A stretch of DNA of 64,000 nt from Acidobacteriota bacterium (lineage in GTDB: Bacteria; Acidobacteriota; Terriglobia; Terriglobales; Acidobacteriaceae), in contig JAJXZL010000048.1 of assembly GCA_021780075.1 (NCBI GenBank), positions 124,001 through 188,000 on the forward strand. The letters run 5' to 3'. Within the stretch, counting starts at the first letter, position 1. The number at the start of each line of letters is the position of its first letter. Made by a program: the position numbers and the translations under genes. The notes below the pieces were generated by a model. It had not been told where the DNA came from and did not search any database. It was given only the letters and a program-made list of their open reading frames with translations. Positions 54,553 through 61,784 of this stretch are shown in pieces.

Positions 54553-55587
54553 TCAGGCAAGCAACTGCTTCGCTACCTGAATGTACAGATCAACAGCTTC
54601 CAGCAGTTCCTTCTTGGCCAGCTTTTCAAACGGCGTATGCGCCACGTGAATCGACCCCGGCCCCAGCAGCAGTGGCTCGCCCCAGTTGCTCAGCTGCGGA
54701 ATGTCCGTGGTGAACTTCGCGACCATCGTCGGCAGGCCATCCACAGCGCGCAGCCGCACAAAAGGAATCTCCAGCGTGAAGTCCAGCTCCGCCAGCCCTG
54801 CCGCGGCTTCCTCCAGCGCCTTGCGCACCGGCGCAGAGTCGCCCACCAGCCGCACCAGAACCTGCGCCTCGGCTTTGTCCGCAATCACATTCGGCGCGTG
54901 CCCGCCATGAATCTGGCCGATGTTCAGCGTGCTCGGGCCCACATCCTCCACCACAGGCAGATCCAGGGCCAGCATCCGGTCTAGCGCCTTCACCAGTTTA
55001 TGCACGGCGCTGTCGCCCAGCTCAGGATAAGCCGAGTGCGCCATCTTGCCGGTGGACTTGAGCGCAACGCGCAACGTGCCCTTTGACGCCAGGGCCAGGC
55101 GATTGTCCGTTGGCTCGCCATTGATCAGAAAGCGACTGCCTTTGGGCGACTCGTTAGCCACCTTCGCGCCCGCTGAGTCGCGCTCTTCGCCGCTCACAAA
55201 CAGCAGCCCCACGCGCAATCCCGCGGCCCGCAACGCTTCAGCCGCCGCCACCTGCGCCGCAATAATTCCCTTCGCATCGCACACCCCGCGCCCATACATA
55301 AACTCGGCATCGTCGCTGTAAGCAATGTAGGGCGGAACAGTGTCCATGTGCGTTGAAAACACCAGTTCCGGTGTCTGCCCCTGCGTGCCCGCGTAGACGT
55401 TCCAGCGCGCACCGGCCAGGGCACTCTCCGGCGGTTGGGGCACCGGCGTTTTCTCCACTTGCCAGCCGCGGCCAGCAAGAAATTCTGCCAGAAAATCTCC
55501 CACCGCGCCCTCGTTGTAGGTGGTGGACTCGATTTGGACCAGTGCACGCGTAAAGCCGATGGGATCAAGTGGTGGAAGCTCGAACAT
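54553..55587 (-). CDS. M20-family peptidase / deacylase (ArgE/DapE type)
   Basis: 344 residues of a two-zinc M20 enzyme: first metal histidine in THMDTVPPY, bridging aspartate in YGRGVCDAKG, catalytic glutamate pair in SGEERDSAG, and the further ligand in NGEPTDNRLA. The lid domain begins near KGTLRVALKSTGKMAHSAYPELG (split). Such enzymes hydrolyse N-acyl amino acids or small peptides; ArgE-like acetylornithine deacetylase activity is one option. The start is taken at ATG 55587 to match family length, although no strong ribosome site is seen; the frame opens 28 codons earlier. Confidence 0.83.
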   Translation of the reverse strand: MFELPPLDPIGFTRALVQIESTTYNEGAVGDFLAEFLAGRGWQVEKTPVPQPPESALAGARWNVYAGTQGQTPELVFSTHMDTVPPYIAYSDDAEFMYGRGVCDAKGIIAAQVAAAEALRAAGLRVGLLFVSGEERDSAGAKVANESPKGSRFLINGEPTDNRLALASKGTLRVALKSTGKMAHSAYPELGDSAVHKLVKALDRMLALDLPVVEDVGPSTLNIGQIHGGHAPNVIADKAEAQVLVRLVGDSAPVRKALEEAAAGLAELDFTLEIPFVRLRAVDGLPTMVAKFTTDIPQLSNWGEPLLLGPGSIHVAHTPFEKLAKKELLEAVDLYIQVAKQLLA

Positions 55588-55743
55588 GATGCTGCCAGAA
55601 TACCTTACGCATGGAAACATGCCTCTGGCCCCATCCATTTTCAAACGGGGGATATTGATGGACCGGCTCATCCCTTGAGCGATTTACTTCAACACCGCAC
55701 ACCACAGCCCTTGCCGGAAAAATGCGCGTAGAATAACGATGGA

Positions 55744-56484
55744 ATGACCTCCACATTCTCACCCGGCAACCCAGCCTCTGGCGCTGGAAGCGCAATATTG
55801 CGCAACGTCGATTTGCGCGGCCCGGCCGGCCGGCTTGAGGCGCTGCTCAATGAAGGAGCGCCACAGGCGCCTTGTGCGGCGCTCGTCTGTCACCCAAATC
55901 CGATGGGCGGCGGCACCATGCATAACAAGGTCGTCTACCACGCCATGAAGGTGCTCAACGCGCCCGAGTGGGGCCTGCGCTTGCCGGTGCTGCGCTTTAA
56001 CTTTCGCGGAACCGGCCTGAGCGAAGGCACCCACGACGGCAGGGCTGAAGCCGGCGATGTGCTCGCCGCCCTCAACTGGCTCGATAACACATTCAAGCTG
56101 CCTGTGTTGCTCGCCGGATTCAGCTTCGGCGCCGCCATGGCCCTCTATGCCTGTTGCGACTCCCAGGCCCGCAAGCAATCAGGCGCGGAACCACGCGCCG
56201 ATGCGTGCAACCGGGTGCGCGCCATTGCCGCCCTCGGCCTGCCCACGCGCGCTGACGGTCATCACTACCGCTATTCCTTCATCTCCAGTTGCACGCTTCC
56301 CAAGCTCTTCCTCAGCGGAGATCGCGACCAATACGCGCCCGTAGAAGACCTGCATGATGTGGCCGCCACCACGGCCGAACCCAAAAAGATTGTGCTCCTG
56401 CATGGCGCCGATCATTTTTTTGCCGGCCAACTTGACGCGATGCAAAACGCGCTCGCCAGTTGGCTCAGGGAGCAGTTGCCATGA
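55744..56484 (+). CDS. Alpha/beta hydrolase (dienelactone-hydrolase-like)
   Basis: 246 residues. Landmarks are CHPNPMGGGTMHNKVV (oxyanion region), FNFRGTGLSEG, the nucleophile elbow GFSFGAA (Ser about 124), an aspartate in SGDRDQYAP and the final histidine in HGADHFF. This is the layout of small cytoplasmic hydrolases often annotated as alpha/beta hydrolases of unknown substrate. It overlaps the downstream glycerate-kinase-type gene by four bases (ATGA), so the two are translationally coupled. Confidence 0.83.
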   Translation: MTSTFSPGNPASGAGSAILRNVDLRGPAGRLEALLNEGAPQAPCAALVCHPNPMGGGTMHNKVVYHAMKVLNAPEWGLRLPVLRFNFRGTGLSEGTHDGRAEAGDVLAALNWLDNTFKLPVLLAGFSFGAAMALYACCDSQARKQSGAEPRADACNRVRAIAALGLPTRADGHHYRYSFISSCTLPKLFLSGDRDQYAPVEDLHDVAATTAEPKKIVLLHGADHFFAGQLDAMQNALASWLREQLP

Positions 56485-57935
56485 CACCCGTCAGCGATTC
56501 CGTCTTTGATCCCCTGCACGCCACGGCCACTGAAATCTTTACCGGCGCGCTGGCTGCCTGCAATATCGAGTCCGCATTTGACCGCCGCCTCCGCTTTGAC
56601 GGCAACACGCTCCATCGGCTGATGCCCGACGGCAGCGGCCCGGAAACGATCAACCTCGGCAGCTACAGGCGTGTCTTCGTGATTGCTTTGGGCAAGTCCG
56701 CTGCACCCATGCTCGACATTCTGCTCAACCGCATGAAGCGCCGCAAGGGACTGCGCGGCATCTGCTGTTCAAAGTACCTCCCCGCCAAACACAACTGGCG
56801 CTTCCGCTACTTTGAGGGCGGCCATCCGCTGCCCAACGAGGACTCCTTTGCCGCAGCGCGCGCCACGCTCGCCCTGCTCAAGAAGGCAAAGAAAGACACG
56901 CTGATCTTTTTCCTCATTTCCGGCGGCGGCTCCGCCATGTTTGACCTCCCGCTGGACCCGCAAATCAGCCTCGACGACACCAGGGCATTCCACAATGCTC
57001 TGCTCGCCTCAGGCGCGCCGATCAACGAGATCAATACCCTGCGCAAGCATTTTTCCGCCGTAAAGGGAGGACGCCTCGCACTGGCCGCCGCCGATGCCAC
57101 CAAGGTCTCCGTGCTGGTGCCCGACGTGCCCCTGCGCTCGCTCGATGCGCTCTCCTCCGGTCCCACATCCCCCGATCACTCCACCGTGGACGACGTGCGC
57201 GCCATCATCGCGAAATACGATCTGGCCAGCAAGCTGCCCGCCTCCATCAGCACATTCTTTGAGCGTACTGACCTGCCTGAGTCTCCCGGCAACAAAGGAT
57301 GGCATCCCCCATTCTTTCCCAAATCCGCACGGGGAGACGCCGCATCATCCCGGCGCGTGACCCCTGCCGCCACCATGTCCGGCGAGGGCGAGGCCTTTCG
57401 TGATTCGGTCTTTGAGCTGCTCCTTTCAAGTCACGACCTGGTGGAAAACGCACGCACCCTGGCGCAGAAAGCCGGCTTCTTTGTCGCCGTAGACAACTCC
57501 TGCGACGACTGGGACTACGCCGATGCTGCGCGCTATCTCCTGGAGCGCTTTCACTCCATGCGCGCTGTCCACCCGCGTTTCTGCCTCATCTCTGTGGGAG
57601 AGTTGACCGTCACCCTTAACCGCACGCCCGGCGCAGGAGGCCGCAATCAGCAGTTCGCGCTGGCCTGCGCCCTTGACCTCGCTCACCACTCCGGCAAGCT
57701 GCTCACCGTGCTCAGCGCCGGCACCGACGGCATCGACGGCAATACGCAAACCGCCGGAGCCATCGCCGACCCCACCACCGTGGAGCGCGCTCGCGCCTTC
57801 GGCTTTGACCCCGAAGAGTCGCTCCGCTCCTTCAACGCATGCCCGCTGTTCACCGCCCTCGGCGACGCCGTGGTCACTGGACCGACCGGCCAGAACCTGC
57901 GCGATCTGCGCCTCCTCATGGCATTCGATTCCTAG
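56481..57935 (+). CDS. Glycerate 2-kinase-type enzyme (GckA/MOFRL family)
   Basis: 484 residues. N-terminal part with VFVIALGKSAAPML and GGHPLPNEDS, the phosphate-binding FLISGGGSAMFD, and NTLRKHFSAVKGGRLA are typical. The C-terminal MOFRL domain carries VTLNRTPGAGGRNQQFALA and SAGTDGIDGNT. The enzyme phosphorylates D-glycerate to 2-phosphoglycerate. A proline/serine-rich insert at about 270-300 looks family-atypical. ATG 56481 overlaps the hydrolase stop behind GGGAG eight bases upstream. It links glycerate arising from sugar-acid breakdown to central metabolism, which would fit the inositol/glucuronate-type chemistry nearby, but no link is proven. Confidence 0.88.
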   Translation: MTPVSDSVFDPLHATATEIFTGALAACNIESAFDRRLRFDGNTLHRLMPDGSGPETINLGSYRRVFVIALGKSAAPMLDILLNRMKRRKGLRGICCSKYLPAKHNWRFRYFEGGHPLPNEDSFAAARATLALLKKAKKDTLIFFLISGGGSAMFDLPLDPQISLDDTRAFHNALLASGAPINEINTLRKHFSAVKGGRLALAAADATKVSVLVPDVPLRSLDALSSGPTSPDHSTVDDVRAIIAKYDLASKLPASISTFFERTDLPESPGNKGWHPPFFPKSARGDAASSRRVTPAATMSGEGEAFRDSVFELLLSSHDLVENARTLAQKAGFFVAVDNSCDDWDYADAARYLLERFHSMRAVHPRFCLISVGELTVTLNRTPGAGGRNQQFALACALDLAHHSGKLLTVLSAGTDGIDGNTQTAGAIADPTTVERARAFGFDPEESLRSFNACPLFTALGDAVVTGPTGQNLRDLRLLMAFDS

Positions 57936-58031
57936 CGGCCCGCCCGCGCGGGCTCCTTGCCGTTCCAAAAGCACGGCCCACGATGCAGCACAACGTTCCA
58001 TTGACCGCGTCTTCTGCATTAGGATTGATCC

Positions 58032-59084
58032 GTGGCGCAAAGAGCAACCCGCAAAACAGCCGATAAGACACCCGATATCCGCGCCGTGGCCGCGCTCGCC
58101 AAGGTCTCCATCGCCACCGTCTCCAGAACCATCAACGGCGCTCCGGTCGTCAGCGACAAGCTCTCCAAGCGCGTCTGGCAGGCCATCAAGCAACTCAACT
58201 ATTTCCCCAACACCCACGCGCGCAGCCTCGTCTCAGGCCGCAGCCGCATCCTCGGCATCATCGTTGAAAACATTACCAACCCCTTCTTCCCTGAGCTGAT
58301 CCAGAGCTTTGAAGAGATCGCCGTCGCGCACGGATATGAGACCCTCGTCAGTTCCTCCAACAGCAATCCTGCCAACCTGGCCACCACCATCCGCCGCATG
58401 ATCGAGCGCAAGGTCGAGGGCGTCGCCATGCTCACCTTCGGCGAAGAAGAGCCGGTGCTGAACCAGCTTGTGATCCACGAAATCCCAATCGTGCTCGCCG
58501 AGTTCCGCTTCGACGACCCCAACGTCAGCACCATCCTGCTCGACTACAAGACAGGCATCCACGCCGCCGTCGCTCACCTCGCTCAGCTCGGTCACAGCAA
58601 GATCGCCTTCCTCGCCGGACCGCACGATATCCACTCCGCCGTCACCCGCGAAAACGACTTCCGCACCGCCATGGAAGCCGTCAATCTCCCCATCCGCAAA
58701 GATTGGATCATCGAGTGCGACCACACCCTCAAGGGTGGCGTCGCTGGTTTTGAGAAGCTCCAGGCGCTCGCCGACCGCCCCACCGCAATCCTCTGCTCCA
58801 ACGACATGACCGCCATCGGCGTCCAGCGAGCAGCCTATCTCAAGGGCATGCGCGTCCCCCAGGATCTCTCCGTCATCGGACTCGACGACATTGACTTCGC
58901 TGAGTTCACACTGCCGCCGCTCACGACCATTCGCCTCTCGCGCTCTGACCTCGCCCACGCCGCCTTTGAAGCCCTTCGCCAGCAGGCCGAAGAGTCCGCC
59001 AGTCCCAAAAAGCAGCGCGAATTCCTCGTCTCCACCAGCCTCGTCCTCCGCAGCTCCACCGCCCCACCGCCAGCCAAAGCGTAA
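58032..59084 (+). CDS. LacI/GalR-family transcriptional regulator
   Basis: 350 residues: helix-turn-helix IRAVAALAKVSIATVSRTIN (about 16-35), hinge helix (NYFPNTHARSLVSGRS), and the effector-binding domain with LGIIVENITNPFFPELI, HSKIAFLAGP, CSNDMTAIG and GLDDIDFAEF. The start is GTG 58032 behind AGGATT. It lies about 96 bases after the glycerate-kinase-type gene and may control that operon or a distant sugar system. It is a full, typical LacI protein and only distantly similar to the one at 9.2 kb. Confidence 0.88.
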   Translation: MAQRATRKTADKTPDIRAVAALAKVSIATVSRTINGAPVVSDKLSKRVWQAIKQLNYFPNTHARSLVSGRSRILGIIVENITNPFFPELIQSFEEIAVAHGYETLVSSSNSNPANLATTIRRMIERKVEGVAMLTFGEEEPVLNQLVIHEIPIVLAEFRFDDPNVSTILLDYKTGIHAAVAHLAQLGHSKIAFLAGPHDIHSAVTRENDFRTAMEAVNLPIRKDWIIECDHTLKGGVAGFEKLQALADRPTAILCSNDMTAIGVQRAAYLKGMRVPQDLSVIGLDDIDFAEFTLPPLTTIRLSRSDLAHAAFEALRQQAEESASPKKQREFLVSTSLVLRSSTAPPPAKA

Positions 59085-59370
59085 CTCCCCAGTTCCAGAA
59101 AGATGCACCGCCGCCAATGTCCCGCGCAGGGCGCGAGCACACAGGCTGCGGAAAAACGCGCCATCGGCAATGCCTCGTGTCAGGGCATGACTTCAGTCGT
59201 GCCGCAACCAGCCCCCAGGAAATTTCTTCCGCCCAGTTTGCAGAGAATTTCCCCTCCATGGCGCACAATGGAATTGCAGCATTCGAATCCACAGCCTCGC
59301 ACCACCGTCGTAGATTTCCGGATCGGATGGAGCCGCAAGCTAGCAGCTAGAGGCTGGAAGCTAGAAGCTG

Positions 59371-59395
59371 CCCCTACCCCCCACCCCCCCTCCCC
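59371..59395 (-). repeat. Potential G-quadruplex tract
   Basis: Four blocks of 4, 6, 7 and 4 cytosines separated by TA, A and T on the plus strand give, on the minus strand, four G-runs with 1-2-base loops. This satisfies the usual G-quadruplex pattern with short loops. It lies about 80 bases beyond the minus-strand terminator. Confidence 0.55.
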
Positions 59396-59477
59396 TTTTC
59401 GCAACTTTCTAGAGATATTCTCCGATCCCACACGACGCATGGAGCAATCAAGTCATTTAGAATCAACATAAAAACAC

Positions 59478-59507
59478 AAAGGCCCTCCGCCAATGGAGAG
59501 CCTTTTT
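59478..59507. terminator. Bidirectional intrinsic terminator
   Basis: AAAGGCcCTCC and GGAGaGCCTTT pair with one mismatch around the loop GCCAAT. The plus strand continues TTTTTCAG-type T-rich sequence (CCTTTTT), and the minus strand continues GTGTTTTTA. It sits 25 bases beyond the stop of the facing sulfur-carrier gene. Confidence 0.75.
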
Positions 59508-59531
59508 CAGCCAAAAATCATCTGTTCTGCT

Positions 59532-59813
59532 TTAGTCGCACCCACCCGCGATTGAAGGAATCACCAGCACCTCATCGCCATCCTGAAAGCTGTACTTCTC
59601 GTTGCCCAGAAAGCGGATGTCTTCCTCGTTCACATAGAAGTTGATGAACCGCCGGATCTGCCCGTCCTCGCCGCGCAGGTGATGCTTCAGCGCGGGAAAG
59701 CGGGTCTCAATCTCCGCCACAAGCTCCGGCAGGTTGGCTGCCGTGCTGGCAATCTCCCGCACGTTGTCGGTGTGCTTCTGGAACGCATTCGGCAATAGGA
59801 CTCTAACGGACAT
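59532..59813 (-). CDS. ThiS/MoaD-type sulfur-carrier protein with GG-CD C-terminus
   Basis: 93 residues of the ubiquitin-like ThiS/MoaD fold, similar in layout to mycobacterial CysO (RRFINFYVNEEDIRFL; DGDEVLVIPSIAGG). Carriers of this type are activated at a terminal Gly-Gly as thiocarboxylates and donate sulfur. Here two more residues, Cys-Asp, follow the Gly-Gly, so the tail probably has to be clipped first, as for QbsE of thioquinolobactin synthesis. AGGAG lies six bases before ATG 59813. The gene overlaps the threonine-synthase-like gene by 11 bases, so both are made from one mRNA under the SAM riboswitch upstream. Confidence 0.85.
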   Translation of the reverse strand: MSVRVLLPNAFQKHTDNVREIASTAANLPELVAEIETRFPALKHHLRGEDGQIRRFINFYVNEEDIRFLGNEKYSFQDGDEVLVIPSIAGGCD

Positions 59814-61077
59814 GGCTTTCTCCTGCCAGGCTCAACTCCCGGCCTGCTGTGTGCTCTTCCACAAAGTTTTCAAAATCGCTCAGCCGCGGACGAATCGCCC
59901 GGCTCTGGTCATACGCGCCGTACAGCGCATCGGTAGTCTTCAACCCGTTGCCGGTGATGCACGTAACCGTCAGCTCGTCTGCCTGGATGCGCCCATGCGC
60001 ATACAGCCGCGCCGTCACCGCCGTCGTCACGCCGCCCGCCGTCTCGGTAAAGATGCCTTCCGTCTCCGCCAGCTCCTGAATCGCCGAAACAATCTCGACA
60101 TCGGAAACATCCTCGGCCCAGCCGCCCGACGACCGAATCGCCCGCGCCGCATACAGCCCGTCCGCCGGATTGCCAATCGCCAGCGACCGCGCAATCGTGT
60201 GCGGCCGCTGCGGCTCAATCGCCTCGGTGCCGTTCTTCACCGCCTGCGCAATCGGCGAGCAGCCCGTGGCCTGCGCGCCAAAGAAGCGCACCGGCTTGTC
60301 CTCCACCAGTCCCAGCGCAATCAGTTCGCTGAAGGCCTTGCGTATTTTCGTAATCAGTGACCCACCTGCCATCGGAACCACCACGTTATCCGGCAGACGC
60401 CACCCAAGCTGCTCGGCAATCTCAAAGCCCACCGTCTTCGATCCCTCGGCGTAGTAGGGCCGCAGGTTCACATTCACAAAGCCCCAGTTGTAGCGGTCCG
60501 CAATCTGCGAGCAGAGCCGGTTCACATGGTCATAATTCCCATCCACGCGCACCAGCGTCGCGCCGTACACCTGCGTGTTCAGAATCTTCGCCGGCTCCAG
60601 ATCGGCCGGCACAAGAATGAACGTCTTCAGCCCCAGCCGCGCCGCCTGCGCCGCCACCGCGTTGGCCAGGTTGCCCGTCGAGGAACACCCCACCGTGTCA
60701 AAACCAAACGCTTGCGCGTTGGCCAGCGCCACCGCCACCACGCGGTCCTTGAAGCTGAGCGTGGGCATGCACACGGCATCGTTCTTGATGTAGAGATTCC
60801 GCGCCCCGATGTGCGCCGCCAGCCGCGGCGCTTTCACCAGCGGAGTCAGCCCCGCGGGCGTCTGCGGCTCATAGCTGTCGGCAACCGGCAGCAGCGCGCG
60901 ATAGCGCCACATGTTCAGCGGCCCGGCGCTGATGGCCTCGCGCGTAAAGCGCCCGCGGGCGTGCTCAAGGTCATACGTCACCTCAAGCGGAGAAAAGCAG
61001 TCATCGCAAATGGAAAGCGGCTGAACGCCGTAGGTCTTGCCGCACTCACGGCATCGCAATTCGTAGGCAGTCGTCAC
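59803..61077 (-). CDS. thrC: Threonine-synthase-like PLP enzyme (Zn-ribbon type)
   Basis: 424 residues. An N-terminal zinc ribbon (Cys 9, 12, 24, 27) precedes the fold-type II PLP domain, with the PLP lysine in PTLSFKDRV, a phosphate-binding GCSSTGNLANAVAA and a second glycine loop MAGGSLITK. The family converts O-phosphohomoserine to threonine. GTG 61077 is chosen because GAGGG lies just upstream; the long frame to 61281 runs through the riboswitch. SAM-riboswitch control and overlap with a sulfur-carrier gene are unusual for threonine synthase. A beta/gamma-replacement reaction with carrier-bound sulfur, giving homocysteine, is a plausible alternative; this is inference. Confidence 0.82.
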   Translation of the reverse strand: MTTAYELRCRECGKTYGVQPLSICDDCFSPLEVTYDLEHARGRFTREAISAGPLNMWRYRALLPVADSYEPQTPAGLTPLVKAPRLAAHIGARNLYIKNDAVCMPTLSFKDRVVAVALANAQAFGFDTVGCSSTGNLANAVAAQAARLGLKTFILVPADLEPAKILNTQVYGATLVRVDGNYDHVNRLCSQIADRYNWGFVNVNLRPYYAEGSKTVGFEIAEQLGWRLPDNVVVPMAGGSLITKIRKAFSELIALGLVEDKPVRFFGAQATGCSPIAQAVKNGTEAIEPQRPHTIARSLAIGNPADGLYAARAIRSSGGWAEDVSDVEIVSAIQELAETEGIFTETAGGVTTAVTARLYAHGRIQADELTVTCITGNGLKTTDALYGAYDQSRAIRPRLSDFENFVEEHTAGRELSLAGESHVR

Positions 61078-61083
61078 AAGTCC

Positions 61084-61099
61084 CTCGCATCGATGCGAG
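61084..61099 (-). promoter_or_regulatory. Hairpin covering the thrC ribosome-binding site
   Basis: CTCGCAT-CG-ATGCGAG is a perfect 16-base palindrome whose 3' arm contains the first bases of the GAGGG Shine-Dalgarno of the gene starting at 61077. Folding it would hide the site, so it could be the translational expression platform of the riboswitch. Confidence 0.5.
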
Positions 61100-61206
61100 C
61101 AACTGCGGATACGCGGGCGCGTGACCGGCTCAAAAAGAGCGAACGTGAAGTGACTCGAATAACCTTGCGAGACGCCTCGGCAAAGAGTGCTGAAGCATCC
61201 CCCGAA

Positions 61207-61312
61207 TCTCATGTTCCCCGTTTCCGGGCGAGAGTTGACACCATACTCCTGGTTTGCCCAGGCAGGTTGTCGTGGCGTCACAGGGCCCGTCCCTCAGCCA
61301 CTCTGCATGAAA
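61207..61312 (-). ncRNA. SAM-I (S-box) riboswitch
   Basis: On the minus strand, P1 is TTTCATG/CATGAGA. P2 is GTGGC/GCCAC enclosing TGAGGGA, GGGCCC and TGAC, and is followed by GACAACC. P3 is CCTGG-GCAAA-CCAGG, then TATGGTGTCAACTC, and P4 is CCCG-GAAA-CGGG followed by GAACATGAGA. These are the S-box core elements in order and at normal spacing (106 bases). It lies about 130 bases upstream of the threonine-synthase-like gene and should switch that gene and the sulfur-carrier gene off when SAM is abundant. The rest of the gap to 61466 shows no gene. Confidence 0.88.
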
Positions 61313-61466
61313 TTCAGGCCTGCCCTTTGGGGGCAAACTTGAATGAGTTGTTTATAGCACCGCACCATTCGCAGGACAAGCGACTTTGCAGCGAGCGGCG
61401 CAAAGCAGTATTTGAATTGCAAAATCAGAGGGTCAAGAACTCCACTGTTCGCATTGTGCGACTCTC

Positions 61467-61784
61467 TCACCCGCCCGCAATCGCACCGACCACCATCAGC
61501 GGCTCTTTGCCCTGCGCTACGGCTTCCGGCAGTGGCGCATCGGGCGGGTCGTGCGTCAGATCTTCACCGCAGGCAAAGAAGCGCAGAAAGGGCCGCCTCT
61601 GCTGCGTGACGTGGTCGCGGATGGTGCCCATCAGCATCGGATAGCGGGCTTCGAGAGCGTCGAGCACCGAGCGCACTGTTACCGGCCCGGCAATCTCAAT
61701 CGCAACGTCGCCCTCCACCCGCGCGAGGGTGCGCAGGTGGTAGGGCAACGCGACTTGAACAGTGTGCGTGTCACCAGCCGTCAT
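61467..61784 (-). CDS. ThiS/MoaD-family sulfur-carrier protein ending in Gly-Gly
   Basis: 105 residues. The ubiquitin-like fold is recognisable from [29 protein letters not shown] and the terminal VVGAIAGG, ending exactly at the Gly-Gly needed for adenylation and thiocarboxylate formation. It overlaps the upstream BNR-propeller gene by four bases (ATGA), so the two are translationally coupled. It differs clearly from the carrier at 59.5 kb (longer, no extra tail). The sulfur acceptor is unknown; molybdopterin, thiazole or another pathway could apply, and none of their other genes is present here. Confidence 0.8.
   Translation of the reverse strand: MTAGDTHTVQVALPYHLRTLARVEGDVAIEIAGPVTVRSVLDALEARYPMLMGTIRDHVTQQRRPFLRFFACGEDLTHDPPDAPLPEAVAQGKEPLMVVGAIAGG

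Larger units (their letters stand above)
59085..59531. other. Convergent intergenic region with C-tract and terminator
   Basis: About 450 bases. It holds a short imperfect repeat of AGCTAG/GCTGGAAG units at 59338-59370, a run of C blocks at 59371-59395, and the bidirectional terminator at 59478-59507. No gene is supported. Confidence 0.5.

Noticed and set aside
57938..57953. GCCCGC-CCGC-GCGGGC stem after the glycerate-kinase-type gene as a terminator
   Set aside because: Short stem, no T-run, and GC-rich context makes such stems common by chance.
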